Shown here: piece by piece, positions 1 to 5,943 of the stretch
Layout of the letters: every line of letters starts with the position of its first letter
Position numbering within the stretch: the stretch's first letter is position 1
From: Candidatus Peregrinibacteria bacterium CG11_big_fil_rev_8_21_14_0_20_46_8
GTDB lineage: Bacteria; Patescibacteriota; Gracilibacteria; UBA1369; UM-FILTER-53-11
Length of the DNA stretch: 13,826 nt
Assembly (NCBI GenBank): GCA_002796025.1
Contig: PCVQ01000007.1
Span: 1 to 13,826, forward strand
Direction of reading: 5' to 3'
Made by a program: the position numbers and the translations under genes
Notes under the pieces: generated by a model
The model's input: only the letters and a program-made list of their open reading frames with translations
What the model was told of the DNA's origin: nothing
Databases searched by the model: none

Positions 1-718
1 TAAAGTCCCGTGCGTACTTTAAAGCCCATGTAGATGCCGATTTCTGACAATCAACGGCAACAACTTGCGTGGGCGCTAAACGCGCACGAACAACTTCTGC
101 AATTCCAATCGCAGTGGCACTGGTACCCGAAGCAGTAATAATATGTGTTGGTGACAAATCTTTAAAGTAATCCAAAATCTGCATAGCAAGCGGATGAAAT
201 GCTCGCGGATTATTTGGATTGTCAGATTGATTCAGCAATACATGCCGCTCTTCTTCAGTGCAAATTTGCCGGGCACGGGCAACCGCGCCGCGCACCCATA
301 TTTGGTGTTCGGAAATCCCGGCAGCAATTTCTTGCGGTGTAAGTATGTGATCACCGGGCGTTAAAATCAAATCGGCACCAGCTGCGCGAATCATTTGTTC
401 CCGCTCTTCAGTAATATTGCTTGGCATGATAATTTTTGCACGCAATCCAACTTCACGACACAGTACCGCAATAGAATTGCCGGCACTGCCAGTTGTATAG
501 TCAACAACGGTATCGCCTTCGGTAAGTTCGCCGGCAGCAATTTTTGCGAGTGTCATCTGCGCAACCGCACGGTCTTTATGCGAGCCGCCGCGACTTTTAT
601 GCTCCATCACTCCATAAACTTCTGCATGCGGTATACCAATTGCACCTCCAATGTGCTCAATCCGAGCTCGATCTACCGATGCCTTATATTTCTGTACGCG
701 TTCAAGCAGAGTATTCAT
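1..718 (-). CDS. PLP-dependent fold-type II enzyme, cysteine synthase-like (3' end cut by window)
   Basis: Translated by hand from ATG at 718 down to base 1, the frame stays open for 239 codons and runs off the window, so the C-terminus is missing. The protein looks like the cysteine synthase/cystathionine beta-synthase/threonine dehydratase family of soluble PLP enzymes. The motif GGSHKDRAV carries the likely Schiff-base lysine, K48. TTGSAGNS (residues 75-82) sits where the family has its substrate loop (usually SGNTG), and ASGTSAT (196-202) sits at the phosphate-binding glycine loop. Both loops deviate from the textbook cysteine synthase motifs, so the substrate cannot be named. The start was chosen because it is the first ATG and the KDRA lysine then falls near residue 48, as in the family. 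No Shine-Dalgarno sequence precedes it. It is divergent from the TrmB-like gene across a 134-bp gap. Confidence 0.85.
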   Translation of the reverse strand, partial: MNTLLERVQKYKASVDRARIEHIGGAIGIPHAEVYGVMEHKSRGGSHKDRAVAQMTLAKIAAGELTEGDTVVDYTTGSAGNSIAVLCREVGLRAKIIMPSNITEEREQMIRAAGADLILTPGDHILTPQEIAAGISEHQIWVRGAVARARQICTEEERHVLLNQSDNPNNPRAFHPLAMQILDYFKDLSPTHIITASGTSATAIGIAEVVRARLAPTQVVAVDCQKSASTWALKYARDF

Positions 719-797
719 AGTTCGTGCAACAAAGAAAACAATACTAATCCATACTGTCAACTTTGTCGAGCATACAGAGTCAAAGGGGCGCCATCGA

Positions 798-826
798 TTG
801 TAAATAACAGATTAAATTGCTATAAT
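798..826 (+). promoter_or_regulatory. Sigma70-type promoter of the TrmB-like gene
   Basis: A TTGTAA -35 box (798-803) is followed by a 17-bp spacer and a perfect TATAAT (821-826). TG at 818-819 makes it an extended -10. The predicted transcript starts near 832, leaving about 20 nt before the ATG at 853. This leader shows no Shine-Dalgarno sequence. Confidence 0.7.
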
Positions 827-852
827 TTATATGTCGATGATTTAAGTCAACT

Positions 853-1614
853 ATGGATAATTCACTCCTCTCAAAACTCGGCATGACGCAAAAAGAGGCG
901 CACCTGTATCTCAAGCTGTTAGAGCTTGGCATGAGTGGAGCCAACTCGCTCGCAAAACGGCTCGATGAAAATCGGACCTCCACCTACAGCTTGCTGCAAT
1001 CGATGCAAAAGAAAGGCCATGTCTCATATATAGACAAAGGCGGCGTAAAATATTTTGTTCCAACCGATCCGACTCTTCTTGTAAAGCACTATGTTGACGG
1101 CGCAACTGCATTACAGCGAGCACTGCCGGAACTGCTGGCTTTCTATAACAAATCAGCAAACAAACCTAAAATTACTTTTTATGAAGGCGTGCAGGGGATC
1201 ATTCAAATTTGTGAGCAGCTGCTTGAAGTTCCCGATTCCGTGCGTGAAAGTTTTATGGGCATCGAGCTGAAAAATGCGCATCCGGAAATCATAAAATATT
1301 TTGAAGAAGACTTTCTGCCCCGGCGCATCGCGAACAAACAAGTATACCGGGGCATTGTCTGCGGTTACCTACCTATGAGCCGAGAGCACCCTAAAACAGA
1401 GGAGGCGCAATTACGAGAAATTAAATACATCGATCCGCAAAAACTTCCGCTCAAAATTCATATCGATATCTTTCCGCAGAACAAGGTCGCAATTTATTCA
1501 TATAATAAAGACGAGATGATGGGCGTCATTATTGAACATCAAAGCTTTTACGTGACTATGAAGACAGCGTTTGCGCTGGCATGGGCGGGGGTGGATACAA
1601 TGAAACAAAAATAA
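853..1614 (+). CDS. TrmB-family transcriptional regulator
   Basis: A 253-residue protein with an N-terminal winged helix-turn-helix of the TrmB type at about residues 1-75: LGMTQKEAHLYLKLLELG, then a SLAKRL recognition-helix region, then a KKGHVSYI/GGVKYFVP wing. A linker/coiled region follows at about 75-110. The remaining ~140 residues resemble the uncharacterised ligand/effector part of TrmB-like proteins. TrmB regulators in archaea sense sugars; many bacterial homologues have no known ligand, and none can be assigned here. It has its own strong promoter (798-826) and is divergent from the PLP enzyme gene. The tRNA-like element and terminator at 1697-1827 lie directly downstream, so both may share its transcript. 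The family call is good; target and ligand are unknown. Confidence 0.82.
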   Translation: MDNSLLSKLGMTQKEAHLYLKLLELGMSGANSLAKRLDENRTSTYSLLQSMQKKGHVSYIDKGGVKYFVPTDPTLLVKHYVDGATALQRALPELLAFYNKSANKPKITFYEGVQGIIQICEQLLEVPDSVRESFMGIELKNAHPEIIKYFEEDFLPRRIANKQVYRGIVCGYLPMSREHPKTEEAQLREIKYIDPQKLPLKIHIDIFPQNKVAIYSYNKDEMMGVIIEHQSFYVTMKTAFALAWAGVDTMKQK

Positions 1615-1696
1615 TATATTCCGTTCATCTTTTTGTAGGAAAAAGTTTAGAGATTGTTCATCTCGGTTTGATAGAACGTCTGAGTCGGCAGAGACT

Positions 1697-1765
1697 GGGG
1701 CTGGGTCTGGTGCCTTAGCTGGATTACCAACCATGCTAACACGGGTTCGATTCCCGTCAGCTCCA
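1697..1765 (+). ncRNA. tRNA-Ala/tmRNA-acceptor-like element, 69 nt, non-canonical core
   Basis: GGGGCTG (1697-1703) pairs perfectly with CAGCTCC (1758-1764), forming a 7-bp acceptor stem with a G3-U70 wobble, followed by discriminator A1765. ACGGG/CCCGT (1741-1745, 1753-1757) makes a 5-bp T stem with the classic loop TTCGATT. These are the acceptor and T arms of tRNA-Ala and of tmRNA. The middle is not a normal tRNA: only 37 nt separate acceptor and T arm. The D-arm position offers at most GGT/GCC (3 bp, 1704-1714), and a long hairpin (1715-1739, TTAGC/GCTAA plus TGG/CCA with one bulged T) replaces the 17-nt anticodon arm. A competing fold pairs 1704-1711 with 1726-1732. After A1765 the DNA reads CCT, so CCA is not encoded. 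It could be a working tRNA-like RNA, a minimised tmRNA remnant or a tRNA pseudogene. The terminator just downstream argues for transcription. Confidence 0.5.
1701..1728 (+). repeat. Copy 1 of a partial direct repeat (second copy 1835-1854)
   Basis: The element's 5' half reads CTGGGTC, then nine bases, then AGCTGGATTACC. The same two blocks recur at 1835-1854, separated by one base instead of nine. The copies flank the terminator. Confidence 0.6.
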
Positions 1766-1800
1766 CCTCTGTCGACACGAGAAAAATATTTCAAATAAAG

Positions 1801-1827
1801 GAAAAAGCCCCCGATGGAGGCTTTTTC
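1801..1827 (+). terminator. Rho-independent terminator
   Basis: GAAAAAGCC (1801-1809) pairs with GGCTTTTTC (1819-1827), and CC/GG adds two inner pairs after one mismatch around the loop GAT. The T-rich 3' arm gives the U-tract on the plus strand, and the A-rich 5' arm does the same in reverse, so it may act both ways. It follows the tRNA-like element by about 35 nt and precedes the pdxS promoter region. Confidence 0.8.
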
Positions 1828-1834
1828 AAGCTGA

Positions 1835-1854
1835 CTGGGTCAAGCTGGATTACC
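1835..1854 (+). repeat. Copy 2 of the partial direct repeat
   Basis: CTGGGTC (1835-1841) followed by AGCTGGATTACC (1843-1854) repeats the two blocks of 1701-1728. A further short tandem, TCAAGCTG at 1826-1833 and 1840-1847, overlaps it. No acceptor stem or T arm follows, so this copy cannot make a tRNA-like fold. Confidence 0.6.
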
Positions 1855-1929
1855 GTAGACATGATAGCTGTCTTTAGCCTAGAAATCAACAAAAACTCTT
1901 CTACATGCACATCAAATCTAAAAAAATCC

Positions 1930-1949
1930 ATCTGTGCACGTGCACAGAT
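1930..1949. promoter_or_regulatory. Perfect 20-bp palindrome upstream of pdxS
   Basis: ATCTGTGCAC (1930-1939) is followed directly by its exact reverse complement GTGCACAGAT (1940-1949). The core contains GTGCAC twice. It lies about 70 bp upstream of the pdxS -10 box in non-coding sequence and has no T-run after it, so it looks more like a dimeric regulator's operator than a terminator. Which protein binds it is unknown. Confidence 0.6.
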
Positions 1950-2019
1950 CCGCAAGCCATTCCGGCCTTCACCAAGCCATCCACACCTTAAAAATTGGGT
2001 ATTTTTCTACAAGTGCTCG

Positions 2020-2028
2020 TGCTACAAT
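2020..2028 (+). promoter_or_regulatory. Extended -10 promoter of pdxS, near-leaderless
   Basis: TGCTACAAT (2020-2028) fits the extended -10 pattern TGnTATAAT with one mismatch. No -35 box sits at the right distance; TTGGGT at 1995-2000 is 22 bp away. Transcription from here would begin near 2035, about three bases before the ATG at 2038. Confidence 0.5.
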
Positions 2029-2037
2029 GCGCGCGCT

Positions 2038-2955
2038 ATGAATGGTCCCCACCAACCAATTAAAAACACTCCAACCCTCAAAAAAGGCCTGGCCCAAATG
2101 ATGAAGGGCGGCGTTATTATGGATGTGGTTACTCCCGATCAGGCGAAAATTGCTGAAGCTGCGGGTGCAGTTGCGGTGATGGCGCTTGAGCGCGTGCCGT
2201 CCGATATCCGCAAAGATGGCGGGGTAGCCCGCATGAGCGATCCGAAAATGATTAAAGGGATTAAGGCCGCGGTAACGATTCCGGTGATGGCGAAGGTTCG
2301 CATTGGCCACTTTGTTGAGGCGCAAATCCTGGAGGCACTTGGCATAGATTACATTGACGAATCCGAGGTTCTCACTCCGGCGGATGAAGAGCACCACATC
2401 GATAAATCGAAATTCAAAATTCCGTTTGTGTGCGGAGCACGGAATCTTGGTGAGGCACTGCGCCGCATTCAAGAAGGCGCCGCGATGATCCGCACCAAGG
2501 GCGAGGCCGGTACCGGCAATGTTGTGGAGGCTGTGCGCCACATGCGCACGATACAAAAAGAACTTGCAGAACTGTGCAGCGCAGATAAAAAGCGCCGCGC
2601 CGCACTGGCGGAGGAGATGCGGATTAGCGAAGAGCTGGCGGAACAAGTTGCCGAATTAAATAACACAGCCGCAAGTGGCATCTACAAATTGCCAGTAGTA
2701 AACTTTGCGGCAGGCGGCATTGCTACACCGGCCGACGCCGCGCTCATGATGCAGCTCGGTTCAGAAGGAGTCTTTGTAGGCTCCGGCATTTTCAAATCGA
2801 GCAACCCAGAAAAACGCGCCCGCGCAATCGTAGAGGCAACACTCCACTATGATAACCCCGACATCCTCGCCCGCGTCTCAGAAGACCTCGGCGAACCGAT
2901 GCAGAGTTTTGAAATTGCGCAACTAGAGAGTAGATATGCGGAGCGGGGGGTGTAG
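2038..2955 (+). CDS. pdxS: Pyridoxal 5'-phosphate synthase, PdxS subunit
   Basis: PdxS builds PLP from ribose 5-phosphate, glyceraldehyde 3-phosphate and ammonia supplied by PdxT. The 305-residue protein is a (beta/alpha)8 barrel with all family signatures. MMKGGVIMDV holds the active-site Asp (D29), IPVMAKVRIGH the Schiff-base Lys (K86), IDESEVLTPADEEHH the next active-site block, and MIRTKGEAGTGN the second Lys (K154). LPVVNFAAGGIATPADAALM and GVFVGSGIFKS complete the phosphate-binding part. The segment between HMR and KLPVVNF is about eight residues longer than in Bacillus subtilis and rich in charged helix formers. The frame is open back to 1861, but ATG 2038 is the only Met matching the family's N-terminus; the extension covers a repeat, a palindrome and a -10 box. 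No Shine-Dalgarno sequence is present. The gene is convergent with serA, seven bases away, and pdxT lies 4.3 kb off instead of next door. Confidence 0.95.
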   Translation: MNGPHQPIKNTPTLKKGLAQMMKGGVIMDVVTPDQAKIAEAAGAVAVMALERVPSDIRKDGGVARMSDPKMIKGIKAAVTIPVMAKVRIGHFVEAQILEALGIDYIDESEVLTPADEEHHIDKSKFKIPFVCGARNLGEALRRIQEGAAMIRTKGEAGTGNVVEAVRHMRTIQKELAELCSADKKRRAALAEEMRISEELAEQVAELNNTAASGIYKLPVVNFAAGGIATPADAALMMQLGSEGVFVGSGIFKSSNPEKRARAIVEATLHYDNPDILARVSEDLGEPMQSFEIAQLESRYAERGV

Positions 2956-2962
2956 GTAGAGC

Positions 2963-4552
2963 TTATGTATTTTTCCTCCGAGGGAAAAGAATGCGCGCTT
3001 TTCGCATACCACGCTCTGATTCGACCAAACGAATTAGTTCACCAAATGAGCGCTGCATTTCTGCAGGTGACATCTGTCCAAATCGTGCAGGCACTTCAAC
3101 CGCCTGTAGCGCTATTGCATTACGCCGACGCTCATCTCCCTGACGATATTCATACGGAGAAATTTTACCGCCAACAACATTTAATTTAGCCCAACCTAAT
3201 TTAGCAGCAATTGCCCTATGGACATCATCCATCAAACCAGGCACTAAACCGTCATGCATTGACTCAATAACAATACGGGGATGGCCATTCGCTTCAACCG
3301 GAACCAAATGCCCATCTCGCTCTTGCATGAAAGCATCGTATGGGAATTGTGCAGCAGGCACCAAGACTCCATCCTGAAGTTCTCCAAACCTGTTATAATG
3401 ATGAATTGCACGTATACCGTCTTCGGCATTGATTGCCTGTGCTTTTTCATCACTCGCAGCAGAATGGTTGGTGCCAATTACTTTTGAATGTCTTCGCAAT
3501 GCAACTGCATAATGCTCATCACTCCAATCAACTCTACTTGAAGGCAAATGCACATACTGCGCTGTATCATCGCCCTCAACAAGATGAGTATCGAGACCAG
3601 CTCCTGAGATTTTACCTGATTCTATTGCTTCAAAAAGTGCCTTAGGATCCACTATGCCCCCACGTGCCATATTACAAATCTTCGCCCCATCTTTCACGAG
3701 CTTTAATTCTTCAGCACCAATCATACGGTCTGCCCCAGACATATGGAGCAATACGAGTTCTGCATCTGCAAGCGCATCTTTCGAACTATTATGTACCGTG
3801 ATATTCGCAATATCCTTTGGGGGATATGGATCAAACACATGTATATCCGCCTCTCTTAAAAATGGAGATTTAGCTATAACTTCACGACCAATCCGGCCAG
3901 CACCAAGAATAGTAACTTTTTTGCCCCGCAAATATTCAGCCATAGCTTTTGCTTTCTCCGGCAATTCATCACATGAGTCTGGATTCACTTCAGCAGCGAG
4001 ATCTTTTCTATCCCAAGTCAACTTGTTCGTGTCGCTTGCATGTTTAAAATTGTTGCTATCTTTCAATGCGGGATTAATCATCAAATCAACATCATTTGCA
4101 AACAAGGCATGCAAAATCAAATCCTGCCAAATACGAACGGCCTCTGCATTCCCTCGAGGCGTTCTTGCAACTAAGACTCCACTATCGAATGCAGCCTGTA
4201 CATCCATCCCAACACCGTTGCCCAAACGACCCACTACTTGAACCCCACTATCGCGAAGCTGCCAAAATGCATCTACACCACCTTTCTTCAAGAAATCATC
4301 CATACCACCGCGACCAAGCCAAGCGGCAGAACGTAAAGTACCAGTTTGGTTCAATGCTTCTTGCAAAACATCTGATTTTCTCTCAATACCCCGAACTTTT
4401 CTTAAATCATGCACCGTCATACCAAGCTCATGAGCAATTTCTTCTGCACGATTTGAAACGCCATCCACCAAAGTCACTGCATTCACGGGTGTAGGGAAAA
4501 CGGATACTTCATATTCACCTCCGAATGCATCAACCATGCTTAAATTCTGCAT
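2963..4552 (-). CDS. serA: SerA-like D-2-hydroxyacid dehydrogenase (probable phosphoglycerate dehydrogenase)
   Basis: A 529-residue NAD-dependent D-2-hydroxyacid dehydrogenase, about the length of bacterial SerA, which oxidises 3-phosphoglycerate in the first step of serine synthesis. VVGRLGNGVGMDV...GVLVARTPRGN (107-135) matches the substrate-binding half. TILGAGRIGREV (214-225) is the NAD-binding GxGxxG, with an acidic D241 after the next strand. NMARGGIVD carries the catalytic Arg (R297) and TNHSAAS the catalytic His (H363). GLDTHLVEG (319-327) lies where LDVFE would supply the catalytic Glu; the spacing is altered and E326 is the candidate. A 20-25 residue insert follows LTWDRKDL before the NAD domain. 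The last ~100 residues include an ACT-like stretch (about 425-465). The start at 4552 is supported by a -10 box six bases upstream. Substrate is inferred from length and motifs. Confidence 0.78.
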   Translation of the reverse strand: MQNLSMVDAFGGEYEVSVFPTPVNAVTLVDGVSNRAEEIAHELGMTVHDLRKVRGIERKSDVLQEALNQTGTLRSAAWLGRGGMDDFLKKGGVDAFWQLRDSGVQVVGRLGNGVGMDVQAAFDSGVLVARTPRGNAEAVRIWQDLILHALFANDVDLMINPALKDSNNFKHASDTNKLTWDRKDLAAEVNPDSCDELPEKAKAMAEYLRGKKVTILGAGRIGREVIAKSPFLREADIHVFDPYPPKDIANITVHNSSKDALADAELVLLHMSGADRMIGAEELKLVKDGAKICNMARGGIVDPKALFEAIESGKISGAGLDTHLVEGDDTAQYVHLPSSRVDWSDEHYAVALRRHSKVIGTNHSAASDEKAQAINAEDGIRAIHHYNRFGELQDGVLVPAAQFPYDAFMQERDGHLVPVEANGHPRIVIESMHDGLVPGLMDDVHRAIAAKLGWAKLNVVGGKISPYEYRQGDERRRNAIALQAVEVPARFGQMSPAEMQRSFGELIRLVESERGMRKARILFPRRKNT

Positions 4553-4558
4553 AATGAA

Positions 4559-4588
4559 ATTTTAGATTAGAGAAATAACCGCCCCCAA
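4559..4588 (-). promoter_or_regulatory. Promoter of serA-like gene, leaderless geometry
   Basis: On the minus strand, TTGGGG (4588-4583) is followed by an 18-bp spacer and TAAAAT (4564-4559). Six bases then lead to the ATG at 4552, so the predicted transcript begins at or beside the start codon. The -35 match is weak; the -10 is good. Confidence 0.45.
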
Positions 4589-4649
4589 TCTACCTGTCAT
4601 ATTCGGGTGATCAAGCAAGAGCACTCGACAAGGCAAGCACGACATTGCT

Positions 4650-5882
4650 TTACATAAAAGTCCCCACGACCACACCCACGCTCAATGCAATCACCAGTAA
4701 AATAACCGCCCACACAAATAAGTTATATATGGGGCCATTGCGGTGTGCGCCCATGAGCCACTCTTTTTGCATAAGCAATACAATAAAAATTAACACCGGC
4801 GCCAAGAGAATGCCGTTAATAATTTGCGCACCGAGCATCACTCGAATCAACGGCACCTGGGGAAAGAGCGCCGGAATTGCACCCAAGACAATTAACACGG
4901 TAAAAATTCCATTAAAAACCGGTGCCTCTTTAAAATCCTTATTCACTCCCGACTCAAATCCAAGTCCCTCACAAATATAGTACGAAGTTGCAATCGGCAC
5001 GATCATCGCGCCAAGCAGCGATGCATTGAGCAGCCCGCCGGCAAATAAAATTTCTGCAAAGCGTCCGGCAAAGGGCTCAAGCGCAACCGCCGCCTGAGCC
5101 GCACTCTCAATTTGAATGCCGTGCGGAAAGAGCGTTGCGGCACTTGCAACCATAATAAAAAAAGCAACAAGGCTCGCGGTAACTGCACCGGTCGCCACAT
5201 CGATTTTTGTAAATCTGTAATCTTTTACCTGCACGCCCTTCTCTACCACCGAGGCCTGAATATAAAACTGCATCCAAGGCGTAACGGTTGTACCAACAAT
5301 TCCCATAAGCAGCAAAATGTACGGCCTGCTGAATTCAAAGCTCGGAACAACGGCATGGCGCACCACTTGATCCCACTCCGGCTGCGCTAAAAATCCGGAA
5401 ACAATGTAGGCAATATAAAGAAGTGCACCGACAAAAAATATCTTCTCGACAATACGATAATTGGCTTGCGTAATAATAACCCAAACAAGAATCGCGGCAG
5501 CCGGTACCGAAACAAAGCGCGGCACGTGAAAAATTTCGAGACTTGTTGCTATACCAGCAAATTCCGAGACAACGGTGGCGAGATTTGCAATAAGCAAACC
5601 GCCCAAAATATAAAAAGTAATCCTGGCTCCGTACGATTCACGAATTAAATCTGCAAGACCCTTGCCGCTGACTACACCCAAGCGCGTACACATCTCCTGT
5701 ACCACAATAAGCACAATGGTAACCGGAATAACACTCCACAACAGTCCGTAGCCGAAATCTGCACCTGCAACTGAATAGGTGGTAATACCGCCAGCATCGT
5801 TCCCGGCTGCGGCTGCGATGATACCAGGGCCGATAACGGCCAGTACCATGAGAAGTGAGCGTAATTTAGTTTTGAGGGACAT
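4650..5882 (-). CDS. NRAMP (SLC11)-family divalent metal transporter with atypical metal site
   Basis: A 410-residue, very hydrophobic inner-membrane protein with about 11 predicted helices. The first helix, VIGPGIIAAAAGNDAGGITTYSVAGADFGY (split over residues 17-45), matches NRAMP helix 1. Helix 6 is GIVGTTVTPWMQFY (194-207). Canonical Mn/Fe carriers have DPGN in helix 1 and MPHN in helix 6; here these places read GNDAGG and TPWMQ, so the metal-ligating Met and the usual Asp-Asn pair are changed. This is characteristic of the NRAMP-related branch, which includes reported Mg2+ transporters. Recall of that branch's exact motif is not certain. A soluble MgtE-like Mg2+ sensor is encoded 61 bp upstream on the same strand, consistent with Mg2+ as substrate. 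No Shine-Dalgarno sequence; a GATAAT box ends eight bases before the ATG. Family call strong, substrate inferred. Confidence 0.88.
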   Translation of the reverse strand: MSLKTKLRSLLMVLAVIGPGIIAAAAGNDAGGITTYSVAGADFGYGLLWSVIPVTIVLIVVQEMCTRLGVVSGKGLADLIRESYGARITFYILGGLLIANLATVVSEFAGIATSLEIFHVPRFVSVPAAAILVWVIITQANYRIVEKIFFVGALLYIAYIVSGFLAQPEWDQVVRHAVVPSFEFSRPYILLLMGIVGTTVTPWMQFYIQASVVEKGVQVKDYRFTKIDVATGAVTASLVAFFIMVASAATLFPHGIQIESAAQAAVALEPFAGRFAEILFAGGLLNASLLGAMIVPIATSYYICEGLGFESGVNKDFKEAPVFNGIFTVLIVLGAIPALFPQVPLIRVMLGAQIINGILLAPVLIFIVLLMQKEWLMGAHRNGPIYNLFVWAVILLVIALSVGVVVGTFM

Positions 5883-5890
5883 AGGGAGGA

Positions 5891-5896
5891 ATTATC
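5891..5896 (-). promoter_or_regulatory. Possible -10 box of the NRAMP-like gene
   Basis: GATAAT on the minus strand ends eight bases before the ATG at 5882. The best upstream -35 candidate, TTGTTA, is 19 bp away. It would give a near-leaderless transcript internal to the two-gene unit. Evidence is weak. Confidence 0.3.
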
Positions 5897-5943
5897 AAGC
5901 TTTCCAAATTCCAAATAACAAATTTTGATTATTGATTATTTCT

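Noticed and set aside
1400..1768. Full-length or permuted tmRNA ending at the T arm
   Set aside because: The only 5' strand complementary to CAGCTCC is 68 nt away at 1697. No normal-length upstream partner and no downstream 5' piece were found, and no tag reading frame is visible.
1498..1794. A 98-codon minus-strand frame containing GADGNRTRV
   Set aside because: This peptide is the familiar artefact of translating the reverse strand of a tRNA acceptor/T arm. The frame overlaps the tRNA-like element and the end of the TrmB-like gene.
1861..2037. In-frame 59-codon N-terminal extension of pdxS from ATG 1861
   Set aside because: It has no resemblance to PdxS, covers the 20-bp palindrome and the -10 box, and starts right after the repeat copy. 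The family's N-terminus begins at 2038.
2971..2988. TTTTCC/GGAAAA hairpin between convergent pdxS and serA
   Set aside because: It lies in the serA coding end, and neither strand has a T-run after it, so it is not a convincing terminator.
3654..4241. A 195-codon plus-strand frame opposite serA
   Set aside because: It is antisense to a well-supported dehydrogenase and its composition (Ser/Ile/Phe-rich, no motif) is typical of a shadow frame.
4635..4650. AAGCA/TGCTT hairpin at the end of the NRAMP-like gene
   Set aside because: The stem is only 5 bp and no U-tract follows on the minus strand.
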